DNA from: Erythrobacteraceae bacterium
GTDB taxonomy: Bacteria > Pseudomonadota > Alphaproteobacteria > Sphingomonadales > Sphingomonadaceae
Length of the DNA: 64,000 nt
Assembly: GCA_027489065.1 (NCBI GenBank)
Contig: JAIYAM010000060.1
Location: 1-64,000, forward strand
Reading direction: 5' to 3'
Under the pieces are notes generated by a model. It made no database searches. It was not told where the DNA came from and saw nothing but the letters and a program-made list of their open reading frames with translations. Positions 53,782 to 63,146 of this stretch are shown here, one piece after another; positions within the stretch are counted from its first letter, which is position 1; every line of letters begins with the position of its first letter. The translations under genes and the position numbers were made by a program.

Positions 53782-54051
53782 TTAGCGAACTGAACCGCGA
53801 CGGAACAGGTTCACGATCGCGAGCAGTACAACAGCGCCGAGGAACGAGACGACCAGCGCGCTGATCGAGAAATCGCCCTGGGTGATGGTCCCGCCGCCGA
53901 TCAGCGGATTGATCAGGAACCCGGCCACCAATGCACCGATGATGCCGACGACGATGTTGAGGAAAATGCCCTGCTGGGCGTCGGTGCGCATCACCATGCT
54001 GGCAAGCCAGCCGAGAATACCGCCGACGATGATAATCAAAATGAGGTTCAT
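53782..54051 (-). CDS. GlsB/YeaQ/YmgE family membrane protein
   Basis: An 89-aa protein with three membrane helices and the family pattern GGILGWLASMVMRTDAQQGIFLNIVVGIIGALVAGFL. Such small 'transglycosylase-associated' proteins are common stress-induced envelope proteins of unknown action. Followed by the lipoprotein gene. Confidence 0.88.
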   Translation of the reverse strand: MNLILIIIVGGILGWLASMVMRTDAQQGIFLNIVVGIIGALVAGFLINPLIGGGTITQGDFSISALVVSFLGAVVLLAIVNLFRRGSVR

Positions 54052-54397
54052 TGCTGTGCTCCTTGCCGAGAGGTTCTATCATACGTCGTGCGACCGCGAG
54101 TAATCGCCGAGACGGACATGATCGACCCGGACAGGGGTGACAGTGTGGCAGCATTGCGCCCTCACCTATGTTGTGAGAGATGCAACACCTCTACACAGAG
54201 CTGCCGCTGCACCTCGCACGCACCCCGACCGGAACAAGCAAGGTCGAGGCTGTCTTGCGCTGCACCGCAAACGGCTGTTAAGAACGTAGTCCAAAGACAG
54301 GGGGAAAGCGGGATCGAATTCGTTTGATCGGCTCAGGCGACCCCTCGCGCTCTCGGCTCTCCTCCTCTCAATCATTCTCACAAGGTCTCTCTGCGGC
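54052..54397. other. noncoding region with CCTATGT dyad
   Basis: 346 bases upstream of the methyltransferase and the GlsB gene. At 54161-54177 CTCAC-CTATGTT-GTGAG is an inverted repeat containing the CCTATGT heptamer. No supported gene; the remaining sequence shows no clear hexamer pair by eye. Confidence 0.55.
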
Positions 54398-55192
54398 ATG
54401 ATCTCGAAGAAGCAAATCGGGCGGATGATCCCTTACAGCGTGATCGAAAACGGGCGGCGCATCATCAATCTGGGCCCGAACCGCTGCCGCGTCTGCGAGA
54501 CCCCCGTGCGAAGCTTTCAGGATACCGGCTACGGCTTTGAACTTCTCGAGAAGGCGCAGGTGGTCGGCGGCCTGAGACGCTTTGCCGATGCCTGTCCGGT
54601 GTGCCATTCGAGCTCGCGCGAGCGGCTGGTGTGGTTCTGGCTGTCGCAGGCCGGAAAAGGCTTCCGCTTCGCTGACGGCGCGGCGATCGCCCACTTTGCT
54701 CCGGAAAAGGGCCTCACCCGCAGGATCAGCGGCGCCGCACCGCGCGGCTACACAGCCTACGACTTCGAACCTTCGCGCTACCGCCACCTCGAGCGGGTCG
54801 AGAAGGCGGATCTTTCGAGCCTGCCGATGCCAGATGAGAGTGTCGACCTTCTGATCTGCAACCACGTGCTTGAACATGTGCCGGACGTGCCGCTGGCGCT
54901 GTCGGAGATCCGCCGTGTGTTGCGATCGGGCGGCGTGGCTATCCTTCAGGTCCCCATCGCGCTCAAGCTTGACCAACCGATCGAGCTGCCGCTTGATTCA
55001 AGCCCCGAGGATCGCATCGCGCTGCTTGGGCAGGACGATCACCTGCGGCTCTACACCGCGGAGTCGTATTTCGAGACACTTCAGCTGGCAGGCTTCCGGG
55101 TCGAACGTTACGATCCCTTCGAGGACCAGGCACGGCTGGCGACTGAATGGCGGCTCGACCCGTACGAACTGCTGCACCTTTGCTACAAGTGA
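54398..55192 (+). CDS. class I SAM methyltransferase with N-terminal cysteine pairs
   Basis: A 264-aa protein. Residues about 30-66 have CRVC and CPVC pairs that could bind zinc. The methyltransferase part has DLSSLPMPDESVDLLICNHVLEHVPD (typical motif II/III) and ALSEIRRVLRSGGVAILQVPI. Substrate unknown, possibly a cell-surface glycan given the adjacent glycosyltransferase. No signal peptide. Confidence 0.78.
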   Translation: MISKKQIGRMIPYSVIENGRRIINLGPNRCRVCETPVRSFQDTGYGFELLEKAQVVGGLRRFADACPVCHSSSRERLVWFWLSQAGKGFRFADGAAIAHFAPEKGLTRRISGAAPRGYTAYDFEPSRYRHLERVEKADLSSLPMPDESVDLLICNHVLEHVPDVPLALSEIRRVLRSGGVAILQVPIALKLDQPIELPLDSSPEDRIALLGQDDHLRLYTAESYFETLQLAGFRVERYDPFEDQARLATEWRLDPYELLHLCYK

Positions 55193-55209
55193 CGCGCAGC
55201 CGATAAGGC

Positions 55210-56160
55210 TCAATCGAGCGAGGAGCGCCCCGCGTAGCCTCGCCACCAGGCGCCTGGCTCCGCAAGGATTGGTGCGACGGCGCGGCGACGGTCGCGGTGG
55301 CTAGCCGAAATTGGACTCAGAAGGGCGCTGACCAGCCACCACCTTGCGGCGGTGAGCCAATAGGCGGCGCCGACAATCTGCGCCAACGGCGCGCGCCAGT
55401 GGCGGTGCGCGTAATGCATCAGTCCGGTATACACGAACCGAATGCGTGCAGGCGAATAGGCATTCCCGCCGCCGACATCGTGAATGATGCGGCAGTCGGG
55501 CGTGAGCCAGACAACCCCGCCCTGCCTTTTCAGCCGGGTGAAAAGATCGATCTCTTCCGAATAGAGCAGGAAAGTGGGATCGAAGCCCCTCAGCGCGTCC
55601 CAAGCCGTGCGGCTGATGAGCATGAACCCCCCGCACAACACGTCTACCCGGATCGGCTGATCGAGCCGTACCAGCCGCGCGCGCAGCTTGGCGGCGTCGC
55701 TCAGCCCGATCATCGTCTGCAAGATCCCGCCCACCGACGGGATAGACAGGAAGTTGCCGCCGTCGAGGTTGCCGTCGGGGTAAGTGGTGAGGCCACCCCA
55801 TGCCCAGCCGTCGGGCCGCGAGCGCGCGAAATCGAGCAGTCGGTCGATTGCCGGATCGAAGAGCTCCGTATCGGGATTGAGAAGCAGGAGGTATTCGCCG
55901 CGGGCGTGCTCGGCGAGGAGGTTGTTGGCCCGCGCAAATCCGATATTGCCCTGCCCGGGAATGATCCGCACCATGGGAAACTCGGTTGCGACCTTGTCCG
56001 CCGTGCCGTCCTTGCCATTGTCGACGAGCAGAATCTCGTAGGTGCCCGGGGCCGTGTGCGCGATGACCGACGCGATGCAGTCGGAGATAAAGGCGACCGA
56101 GTTGTAGGCGACGACCAGGATGCTGACGAGCGGCGTGCCGGTCGGAGCCACCCCGGTCAT
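55210..56160 (-). CDS. glycosyltransferase family 2
   Basis: A 316-aa GT2 with VSILVVAYNSVAFISDCIASV at the start, YEILLVDNGKDGTADKV, GNIGFARANNLL and the nucleotide-sugar site LLLLNPDTELFDP. The layout resembles WbbL-type rhamnosyltransferases. It probably adds a sugar to a surface polysaccharide. ATG 56160 follows CGGAG; the next gene is convergent on the other side. Confidence 0.88.
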   Translation of the reverse strand: MTGVAPTGTPLVSILVVAYNSVAFISDCIASVIAHTAPGTYEILLVDNGKDGTADKVATEFPMVRIIPGQGNIGFARANNLLAEHARGEYLLLLNPDTELFDPAIDRLLDFARSRPDGWAWGGLTTYPDGNLDGGNFLSIPSVGGILQTMIGLSDAAKLRARLVRLDQPIRVDVLCGGFMLISRTAWDALRGFDPTFLLYSEEIDLFTRLKRQGGVVWLTPDCRIIHDVGGGNAYSPARIRFVYTGLMHYAHRHWRAPLAQIVGAAYWLTAARWWLVSALLSPISASHRDRRRAVAPILAEPGAWWRGYAGRSSLD

Positions 56161-56277
56161 GGCGGGCTCCGGATCATGCGGATGGTCGATCAAGCTCGGG
56201 ATCCCAGGTTGCAACAAGGCGCGACCTGCGGGCTGATGCCAGAGGCGGCAGGAGCGGACAAGCCGCTTTAGGTGCCA

Positions 56278-56871
56278 TCAGGTGCGGCGCTTGAGGACGA
56301 GGTAGAGCGCGCCCTCGCCGCCGTGGCGAATGTGAGCGCGGCGCACGGCGGTGATCGCATCGCCATGTCGACTGGCGGCGAGCCAGTCCAGGAGCTTGGC
56401 ACGGATCGCACCGCGGCGCGTCATGCGATCGGCGGGATCGACAGGTCGCTCCCGGCCCGCCACCACCAGCACCACCCGTGCATTCATCATCCGCGCCTGA
56501 TCAAGTGCGCTCATTACCCGGTCGTAGGCCGTGTCCAGGGTATGCCCATGCAGGTCAAGCGTCAGGTCAGGCTCGAGCCGCCCCCCTTTCATCCGCCGAT
56601 CCCAATGGGAGTCGAGGCCCGGTTCCGGCGGACGGGGCGGGGTCGCGCCGGGTGTGGTGCGCGGCTGATGAGGCACGCGCGGCTTCGGCACCCTATGTGG
56701 CGCGGGAGTGACCGGCTTTGCCGGAGGTGCGGGCTTCGACGGCGCGGGCACCGGCGCCTTGGGCGGAGCGGGAGGCGCAGGCCGCTTCTTCCCGGGCAGC
56801 GGCTTGACGCTGGCAGCGAGGTGCGCCCATGCGGCCTGCTCGCCCGAGGTAAGCCCCCGCGGCGCCCTCAT
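56278..56871 (-). CDS. Smr domain protein
   Basis: A 197-aa protein: a long Pro/Ala/Lys linker (residues about 30-90) then a C-terminal Smr domain with LDLHGHTLDTAYDRV and VVAGRERP, ending in GEGALYLVLKRR. Smr domains nick or bind nucleic acid. Its ATG overlaps the mltA stop (ATGA). In alphaproteobacteria smr is commonly next to mltA and tim44. Confidence 0.88.
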   Translation of the reverse strand: MRAPRGLTSGEQAAWAHLAASVKPLPGKKRPAPPAPPKAPVPAPSKPAPPAKPVTPAPHRVPKPRVPHQPRTTPGATPPRPPEPGLDSHWDRRMKGGRLEPDLTLDLHGHTLDTAYDRVMSALDQARMMNARVVLVVAGRERPVDPADRMTRRGAIRAKLLDWLAASRHGDAITAVRRAHIRHGGEGALYLVLKRRT

Positions 56872-58058
56872 CGGCCCGTCAATCGCGCGGCAGCTTCGCG
56901 CGGGAGCAGCACATAGGCCTGCCCGCGCCCGCTCATTCCCCCGGCGATGCGGCGCGCATCCTCGCCCGCGCCCCAGAAGGTGTCGAAGCGGTTTGCGCCC
57001 TTGATTGCCCCGCCGGTGTCCTGCGCGATCCACAGGCCGTCAGCCTCGGGACGATCGAGGTCGAGCCAGACCGGGGCGCCGAGCGGCACGAAGGCCGGGT
57101 CCGCGGCGACCGAACTCTCGCGCCGCACCGGCACGCCCAGCGCGCCCAAGGGACCGTCGCCTTTGATCTCGGAGAAGAAGATCCAGCTCTTGTTGAGCCG
57201 CATCAGCTCGCGGCCCTCACGCGGGTTGTCGCGGATATATGCCATGATCCCTTGCATGGACCCCGCATACTTGCCCGGCCCTTCGCCAAGCAGGCCCCGC
57301 TCACGCATGACCGACCCGATGCCGACATATTCGCGCCCGTTTTGTCCGGCATAGCCGATGCGGATCACCTCGCCCTCGGGCGTGCGCAGCCGGCCGGAAC
57401 CCTGAATCTGGAGAAAGAAGAACTCGACCGGATCGGCAGCCCAGGCGATCACCTGCGCCTTGCCTGCCAGCGCGCCGTCCTCGATTGCAGCACGATCGTG
57501 GTAGAGCACGAAACGGCCCTGATCGTCGTATCGGCCAAGCGGCGGGCGGCCGGTGCGCTCAGAGGGCGCGACATCGTCGGGCCAGGCACGCACCAAGTCC
57601 GAGGGCATGGCATAGACCGGCACCTCGAAGCCGGAACGGCGGGTGCGGCTGCCGGCAATCTCGGGCTCGAAATAGCCGGTGGCAAAAGCCTTGCCGTCGC
57701 CGATCTGCACGGGGGTGAAGGTTTGCGCGAAGAAGTCCCGCGCACGTGCCGGATCCCAGCCGCGCGCCGCATCGCATGGCGCTTGCCAGTCGCTGCGGCG
57801 GGTCAGGCCGCTGGCGTCGTCGCGGGCAAGGAGGCGCGGGCAGGACTCCGCAAAACTGGCGAGCGCGGCGCGCGCATCGGAATCGCCGAGGTTAAGCGAT
57901 GCCAGCGTCGGCCCGAGGGCCACCCCGGCGAGCACCGCGCTGGCCGCGCCGAGGGCAGCGGGCGCAGTAACGGCCGGCGGAGGAAGGCTGCCTTGTGGCG
58001 CTCCTCGTCCGCAGGCCGATACTGCAAGCAGCATGGCCAGAACTAGCAGCGCACGCAT
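56868..58058 (-). CDS. mltA: membrane-bound lytic murein transglycosylase A
   Basis: A 396-aa lipoprotein (AVSACG, Cys 16) with a double-psi barrel: FATGYFEPEIAGSRTRRSGFEVPVY, FFLQIQGSGRLRTPEG and IAQDTGGAIKGANRFDTFWG (catalytic Asp region). It cuts peptidoglycan glycan strands for wall turnover. Conserved neighbour of smr and tim44. Confidence 0.93.
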   Translation of the reverse strand: MRALLVLAMLLAVSACGRGAPQGSLPPPAVTAPAALGAASAVLAGVALGPTLASLNLGDSDARAALASFAESCPRLLARDDASGLTRRSDWQAPCDAARGWDPARARDFFAQTFTPVQIGDGKAFATGYFEPEIAGSRTRRSGFEVPVYAMPSDLVRAWPDDVAPSERTGRPPLGRYDDQGRFVLYHDRAAIEDGALAGKAQVIAWAADPVEFFFLQIQGSGRLRTPEGEVIRIGYAGQNGREYVGIGSVMRERGLLGEGPGKYAGSMQGIMAYIRDNPREGRELMRLNKSWIFFSEIKGDGPLGALGVPVRRESSVAADPAFVPLGAPVWLDLDRPEADGLWIAQDTGGAIKGANRFDTFWGAGEDARRIAGGMSGRGQAYVLLPREAAARLTGR

Positions 58059-58082
58059 GGATATTCCTCCGGAGGAAAGAAC

Positions 58083-58787
58083 CTAGCCTTCGTCGGTCTC
58101 GTCGAGCAGCCAGTTGGGATCGCGCGAGGCGATGTTGCGCGAGAAGGTCCATACATCGCGGCTCTCGATCGCGTCGTCGAGCGATCCCGCGATCACGGTG
58201 CCATCCTTGTCGCGGGTGACCGCAGCGATGTCGGCCACGAACAGCAGCGCGATGCGCGCCATCCCGCCATCGAGAATGGCCGAGTGGACGCGAACCTCCT
58301 CGATGCGGATCAGCTTGTTGGATAGCGTCTCTCCCGCTGCCTCGCGGGCGTCGATCGCGCCGACGAAGCCGGCGTAGACGTCATCGTCGCACAGATCGCG
58401 CAGGGTCTCACGGTCGCCATTCCAATAGGCTTCGAGGATCATCCGGTAGGCGCCGCGTGCGCCGTCGAGGAACTGGGTCAGGTTGAACTTGCTGTCCGCC
58501 GAGCCAATCTCCCGCAGCGCGCGTTCGACGGCAGGCATCACCCCCTCGAGTTCGGCAGGGCGCGGAGCGACGGCGGGAACAGGCACGGCGGCGGGACGGA
58601 TCGCGGGCTTGTCGTCCGACTCGAAGCGCTGCACGGCAGGCTCCTCTTCCTGCTCCGCACGGCGACCGAGCACCGAATAGAGCCGCAGGCCGAGGAACGC
58701 GGCCACCATGGCAAGGAGAACGATTTCGAGCACTGCATCAATCCGATCATCGAACACGGCGCATATCCGGGGGAACGCCCGCGCCAT
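58083..58787 (-). CDS. Tim44-like protein (TimA)
   Basis: About 234 aa: one membrane helix (EIVLLAMVAAFLGLRLYSVLG) and a C-terminal Tim44-like domain (residues about 95-234; FNLTQFLDGARGAYRMILEAYWNGDRETLRDLCDDDVYAGF). It is linked to envelope protein translocation in alphaproteobacteria. Start uncertain: ATG 58787 and GTG 58757 are in frame; neither has a strong ribosome site. Divergent from secB. Confidence 0.85.
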   Translation of the reverse strand: MARAFPRICAVFDDRIDAVLEIVLLAMVAAFLGLRLYSVLGRRAEQEEEPAVQRFESDDKPAIRPAAVPVPAVAPRPAELEGVMPAVERALREIGSADSKFNLTQFLDGARGAYRMILEAYWNGDRETLRDLCDDDVYAGFVGAIDAREAAGETLSNKLIRIEEVRVHSAILDGGMARIALLFVADIAAVTRDKDGTVIAGSLDDAIESRDVWTFSRNIASRDPNWLLDETDEG

Positions 58788-58997
58788 CAAGGGAACATCA
58801 CACTGCCTTAAATAGGGCTTCATTACAATTCGCCAACGCCTGATAGGTTGCCGCGCGGGCCAAATGCCTCGTCCGGCGCGCGGGCGTGGTTGCGAGAGCC
58901 TTGCGCCCCTGCTAGGCGGCCCCACGCGACGCGCCTGCGTATACTATCATGCGCCTGGCGCACCACCTGTTACCCACTTTGAAAGACCAGCACGACC

Positions 58998-59543
58998 ATG
59001 GCTGAAGAAGAAGGCGTCCTCACGAACCTCGACATGGGCACCGGCGACGGACCCAAGCCCAACGGCGCGGACACGCTGCCGGCGGTGGGGATCATCACGC
59101 AATACGTGAAGGATCTCTCGGTCGAAAACCCGAGTGCGCCGGACGTCTACCAGTGGCCCGAGCCGCCGCAGATCGACGTGCAGTTCAACATCGCGGCCGA
59201 GCCGATCGGCGACGACGTGCACGAAGTGACGCTCAAGCTGACCCTGAGTGCGAGCTCGCAGCGCGGAGCGGTCTACATGGTCGATCTGGCCTATTGCGGC
59301 CTCGTCGGGATGCGCCACGTGCCCGAGGATCAGGCCCATGCCTTCCTCTATGCCGAGGCGCCCCGCCTGCTCTTCCCGTTCGCCCGCCGCATCGTCGCGG
59401 ACGCCGTGCGCGATGCAGGGTTCCCGCCGCTGATGGTTGATCCGGTCGACTTCAACGGCATCTACGCCCAGCAACTCGCCGCGCGCCGCGCCGAGGAAGC
59501 CGCCGGCGGCGAGCCGATCAAGCCGGTCACGGGCAACGCCTGA
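58998..59543 (+). CDS. secB: protein-export chaperone SecB
   Basis: A 181-aa SecB: QYVKDLSVENPSAPDVYQWPEPPQIDVQFNI, LTLSASSQRGAVYMVDLAYCGLVGM and LLFPFARRIVADAVRDAGFPPLMVDPVDF. It holds precursors unfolded for SecA. The 25-residue N-terminal extension is longer than in E. coli. Confidence 0.96.
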   Translation: MAEEEGVLTNLDMGTGDGPKPNGADTLPAVGIITQYVKDLSVENPSAPDVYQWPEPPQIDVQFNIAAEPIGDDVHEVTLKLTLSASSQRGAVYMVDLAYCGLVGMRHVPEDQAHAFLYAEAPRLLFPFARRIVADAVRDAGFPPLMVDPVDFNGIYAQQLAARRAEEAAGGEPIKPVTGNA

Positions 59544-59575
59544 ACTGACGCGCCCGGGGCGGGGGCAGCAGGCCG

Positions 59576-61195
59576 ATGGGGCTTCTCAAAAATGTCGGGA
59601 CGATCGGCGGGCTGACTGCGGTGAGCCGGGTGTTCGGCTTCGCCCGCGACATCATGCTCGCCCGCGTGCTCGGCGCCGGGCTCGCGGCGGATGCCTTCCA
59701 GCTTGCCTTCACCTTGCCCAACACCTTCCGCCGCCTTTTCGCGGAAGGGGCGTTCAGTGTCGCCTTCGTGCCGCTCTACAGCCGCGCACTGCATGGCAAC
59801 GACGGCTCGCCGGGTAGCGAAGAGGCCGCGGAACGCTTCGCCAATGACGTGCTGAGCGTCTTCGTGTGGGTGCTGCTCGGCTTCACCGCCCTGTGCATGA
59901 TCGCGATGCCGGGGATCGTCTGGCTGCTGGCGCGCGAATATGCGTCCGTTCCGGGCAAGTTCGAGCTTTCGGTGTTTCTCAGCCGTTTGACCTTCCCGTA
60001 TCTTGGCCTTGTCAGCCTTGTTGCCATGCTGTCAGGGCTGCTCAACGCGCGCTCGCGGTTCGGACCCGGTGCGGCCGCGCCGATCCTGCTCAACATCTGC
60101 CTTATCTCGGGCATCCTGATCGGCCACCACCTGCGCGGCGACACCACCAACGACGTTGTGGTGGTCTATGCGCTTTCGAGTGCGGTGGCCCTGTCGGGAG
60201 CGGTGCAGCTCGCCTACATGGCGTGGGAAACCCGCCGCGCGGGGGTGCGCCTGAAAGTGACTGCCCCGCGCCTCACCCCCGAGGTGCGCAGGCTCGGAAT
60301 GCTGATCCTGCCCGCGACCTTCGGGGCGGGGATCTACCAGATCAGCCAGCTGGTCGACACGTTCTTCGCGACCTCTCTGCCGCAGGGGTCGCTCACGCTG
60401 CTGAAGCTCGCCGATCGCTTGAACCAGATGCCGCTAGGGATCGTCGGAATCGCTCTGGGCACCGCGATCCTGCCGATGCTGAGCCGTCACATCCATACCG
60501 GCGAGACCGCCGAGGCGCAGCGTTTGCAGGGCAACGCCTTCGAGATCGCGACCCTGCTCACCCTCCCCGCCGCCGCCGCGCTGGCGGTCTGCGCCCCGGC
60601 CTTCTGCACGGCGTTTTTCGTGGGCGGCAAGTTCACCGCTGCCGACGGTGCGATCATGGCGAACATCGTCGTCGCGCTGGTGGCTGGGCTCCCCGCCTAC
60701 GTGATCGTCAAGGTCCTGAACCCCGGCTTCTTCGCGCGCGAGGACACCCGCACGCCGGTGTGGACCGCACTTGCCTCGCTGATCTTCAACATCGCGATCA
60801 ACCTCTACGTGGTCGAGCGCTACGGGATCGTCGGTCTTGCGGGCGCCACTGCGGCTTCGGCCAGCCTCAACTGCCTGCTGCTCTATGCCATCCTCCACCG
60901 CCGCGGCTGGTTCCGCTTCACCGCGGGCCTGTTCGGCAAACTTGCGCGCCAGCTCCTTGCCACGGCGGCGATGACCGCAGTCCTGTGGGTTCTGATGCCG
61001 CTGATGGAGAGCCGCTACGGCGGCCCCTGGCTGGACCGGATCTGGTCGCTCACAGCGCTGGTCGCGGCGGGGGGTGCGGTGTTCTTTGCCGCGGCCTTTG
61101 CGCTCGGCGCGCTCGACAAGAGCCTCATCGGCCAGCTACGGCGCAGGCGGCCGGCCCGTACCAAGGCCGACGACGAGATACTGGAGGTCGAATAA
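59576..61195 (+). CDS. murJ: lipid II flippase MurJ
   Basis: A 539-aa, about 14-helix protein with the MurJ start [35 protein letters not shown] and [22 protein letters not shown]. It flips the cell-wall precursor lipid II across the inner membrane. The ATG at 59576 lies 32 nt after secB, and trpS starts one base after its stop. Confidence 0.94.
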   Translation: MGLLKNVGTIGGLTAVSRVFGFARDIMLARVLGAGLAADAFQLAFTLPNTFRRLFAEGAFSVAFVPLYSRALHGNDGSPGSEEAAERFANDVLSVFVWVLLGFTALCMIAMPGIVWLLAREYASVPGKFELSVFLSRLTFPYLGLVSLVAMLSGLLNARSRFGPGAAAPILLNICLISGILIGHHLRGDTTNDVVVVYALSSAVALSGAVQLAYMAWETRRAGVRLKVTAPRLTPEVRRLGMLILPATFGAGIYQISQLVDTFFATSLPQGSLTLLKLADRLNQMPLGIVGIALGTAILPMLSRHIHTGETAEAQRLQGNAFEIATLLTLPAAAALAVCAPAFCTAFFVGGKFTAADGAIMANIVVALVAGLPAYVIVKVLNPGFFAREDTRTPVWTALASLIFNIAINLYVVERYGIVGLAGATAASASLNCLLLYAILHRRGWFRFTAGLFGKLARQLLATAAMTAVLWVLMPLMESRYGGPWLDRIWSLTALVAAGGAVFFAAAFALGALDKSLIGQLRRRRPARTKADDEILEVE

Positions 61196-61196
61196 A

Positions 61197-62213
61197 ATGC
61201 GCGTGGTTTCCGGCATCCAGCCGACCGGCAATCTGCACCTCGGCAATTACCTCGGTGCGATCCGCAACTGGGTGCGGATGCAGGATTCGCTCGAGGACGG
61301 CGCCGAGGCGCTGTTCTTCCTCGCCGATCTGCACGCCCTGTCACAGCCGCACGACCCGGCCGGGCTCCATGCGGGAACGCTCGAGATGGTGGCCGCGCTG
61401 GTCGCCTGCGGGATCGACCCTGATCGCTCGGTCCTCTTCAATCAGGCGCAGGTGCCCCAGCATGCCGAGCTGCAATGGCTGCTCAACGGCACGGCGCGCA
61501 TGGGCTGGCTGAACCGCATGACCCAGTGGAAAGACAAGGCCGGCAAGAACCGTGAGGGCCAGTCGGTTGCGCTCTTCACCTACCCCGTCCTCCAAGCGGC
61601 CGACGTGCTGCTCTATCAGGCCACCCACGTGCCGGTGGGCGAGGACCAGAAGCAGCACCTCGAGCTCGCCCGCGACATCGCGCAGAAGTTCAACAACGAC
61701 TTCTGTCCCGAGGACGCGCCGGTCTTCACCTTGCCCGAGCCGATCATTCCGGCCGAAGCCGCGCGGATCATGAGCTTGCGCGACGGCACTGCGAAGATGT
61801 CGAAGTCGGACCCTTCCGACATGAGCCGCATCAACCTTTCCGACGATGCCGACACCATGGCGCAGAAGATCAAGAAGGCGAAGACCGACCCCGAGCCGCT
61901 GCCGTCCGAGGAAGCCGGTCTTGCCGAGCGTGCCGAGGCGCGCAACCTCGTGGGGATCTACGCAGCGCTCGCAGGCCAATCGGTCGGTGACGTGCTGGGC
62001 GAGTATGGCGGACAGGGCTTCGGCACCTTCAAGCCCGCGCTGGCCGAGCTGCTGGTGACAAGCCTCGGCCCCATCCGGGACCGGTTCGTAGCGCTGAAGG
62101 GCGACTCCGAGACCCTCGACGCGATTCTCGCTCGCGGTGCGGCCCGCGCCCGCGAGCGGGGCACGCCGACGCTCGACGCCGCGTACCGCGCGCTCGGACT
62201 GGTGCGCCACTGA
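61197..62213 (+). CDS. trpS: tryptophan-tRNA ligase
   Basis: A 338-aa class I aminoacyl-tRNA synthetase: [16 protein letters not shown] (HLGN equals the HIGH motif), [32 protein letters not shown] and [12 protein letters not shown] (KMSKS). Charges tRNA-Trp. Directly behind murJ. Confidence 0.97.
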   Translation: MRVVSGIQPTGNLHLGNYLGAIRNWVRMQDSLEDGAEALFFLADLHALSQPHDPAGLHAGTLEMVAALVACGIDPDRSVLFNQAQVPQHAELQWLLNGTARMGWLNRMTQWKDKAGKNREGQSVALFTYPVLQAADVLLYQATHVPVGEDQKQHLELARDIAQKFNNDFCPEDAPVFTLPEPIIPAEAARIMSLRDGTAKMSKSDPSDMSRINLSDDADTMAQKIKKAKTDPEPLPSEEAGLAERAEARNLVGIYAALAGQSVGDVLGEYGGQGFGTFKPALAELLVTSLGPIRDRFVALKGDSETLDAILARGAARARERGTPTLDAAYRALGLVRH

Positions 62214-62343
62214 CACATCAAGCTTGCGACAAAATGATGGCTTCTGGCGGCAATATTCAATTGCCGTTCATTGGCATGTAATATGATATCGCGATCAAGC
62301 GCCATTGCTGTCATTGCAATGGCCACCAGACAGAGGTTGTGCC

Positions 62344-63042
62344 ATGTTGCGTTCGATGTCTCCATTCAAGACCCTGACCCGCCTCGCCTTGCCTGCGGCC
62401 ATCGCGCTGGGGCTTTCGGCCTGCGCGCCGACTCCGTTCAAGGCCGATGTGTCGCGCTTCACCGTGCCGCTTCCTGCGCCGCAGGGCCAGACATTCGCGG
62501 TCGTCGCCGAGGATCCGCGCCTCGCCGGGGGCCTCGAGTTCGCCACCTATGCCAATGAAGTGGCGGGTGAACTGACGAAGCTCGGCTATGCGCGCGCCGC
62601 TTCGCCCGAGAGCGCCGACATGCTGGTGCGCTTCGACTACCGCGTCGACAACGGGCGCGAGCGGGTGCGCACCGATCTGGGCGGTGGCGGGTTCGGTGCC
62701 GGGTTTGGCGCCGGCCGCTGGGGTCCTTGGGGTCCGTGGGGCGGCTGGGGCGGCGGTCCCTACGGCGCGTGGGGCCTTGGCTTCAACGACCCGTTCCTCG
62801 GCGGACCGAACGTGCGCAGCTTCACCGTCTACACCAGCGCGATCGACCTGAAGATCGACCGCCGCGTCGATGGCCAGCGACTGTTCGAAGGCAAGGCCGA
62901 AGCCGTGTCGCGCAGCAACCGTCTGCCGGCTCTGGTGCCGAACCTGGTCGATGCACTGTTTACGGGCTTCCCCGGCAATTCGGGCGAGACTTTGCGCATC
63001 ACCATTCGTGACGACGAAAAGACCGTGCGCCCCGCCGACTGA
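62344..63042 (+). CDS. DUF4136 lipoprotein
   Basis: A 232-aa lipoprotein (LSACAP, lipid Cys about 27). DUF4136 pattern: DVSRFTVPLPAPQGQTFAVVAEDP at the start, MLVRFDYRVDNG and VYTSAIDLKIDRR. A Gly/Trp-rich loop (about 130-160; WGPWGPWGGWGGG) is inserted. Envelope protein of unknown function. ATG 62344 follows AGAGG; ATG 62356 and 62305 are in frame. A terminator follows. Confidence 0.87.
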   Translation: MLRSMSPFKTLTRLALPAAIALGLSACAPTPFKADVSRFTVPLPAPQGQTFAVVAEDPRLAGGLEFATYANEVAGELTKLGYARAASPESADMLVRFDYRVDNGRERVRTDLGGGGFGAGFGAGRWGPWGPWGGWGGGPYGAWGLGFNDPFLGGPNVRSFTVYTSAIDLKIDRRVDGQRLFEGKAEAVSRSNRLPALVPNLVDALFTGFPGNSGETLRITIRDDEKTVRPAD

Positions 63043-63084
63043 TGGTGTAAGGCACTCCGCAAGAGACCCTTGGACGGGAACAAG

Positions 63085-63116
63085 AAGGCGGCGCAGGGGA
63101 TCGCGCCGCCTTTTTT
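63085..63116 (+). terminator. intrinsic terminator of the DUF4136 gene
   Basis: A 10-bp stem (AAGGCGGCGC / GCGCCGCCTT) with an 8-nt loop, followed by TTTTTTG. Clear rho-independent terminator on the plus strand. Confidence 0.92.
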
Positions 63117-63146
63117 GTTGTCCGCGTTCGGCGTGAGCCGCGCTGC

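Noticed and set aside
59866..61512. 548-codon frame inside murJ/trpS.
   Set aside because: Out-of-frame translation of murJ; Arg/Pro-rich with no family match.
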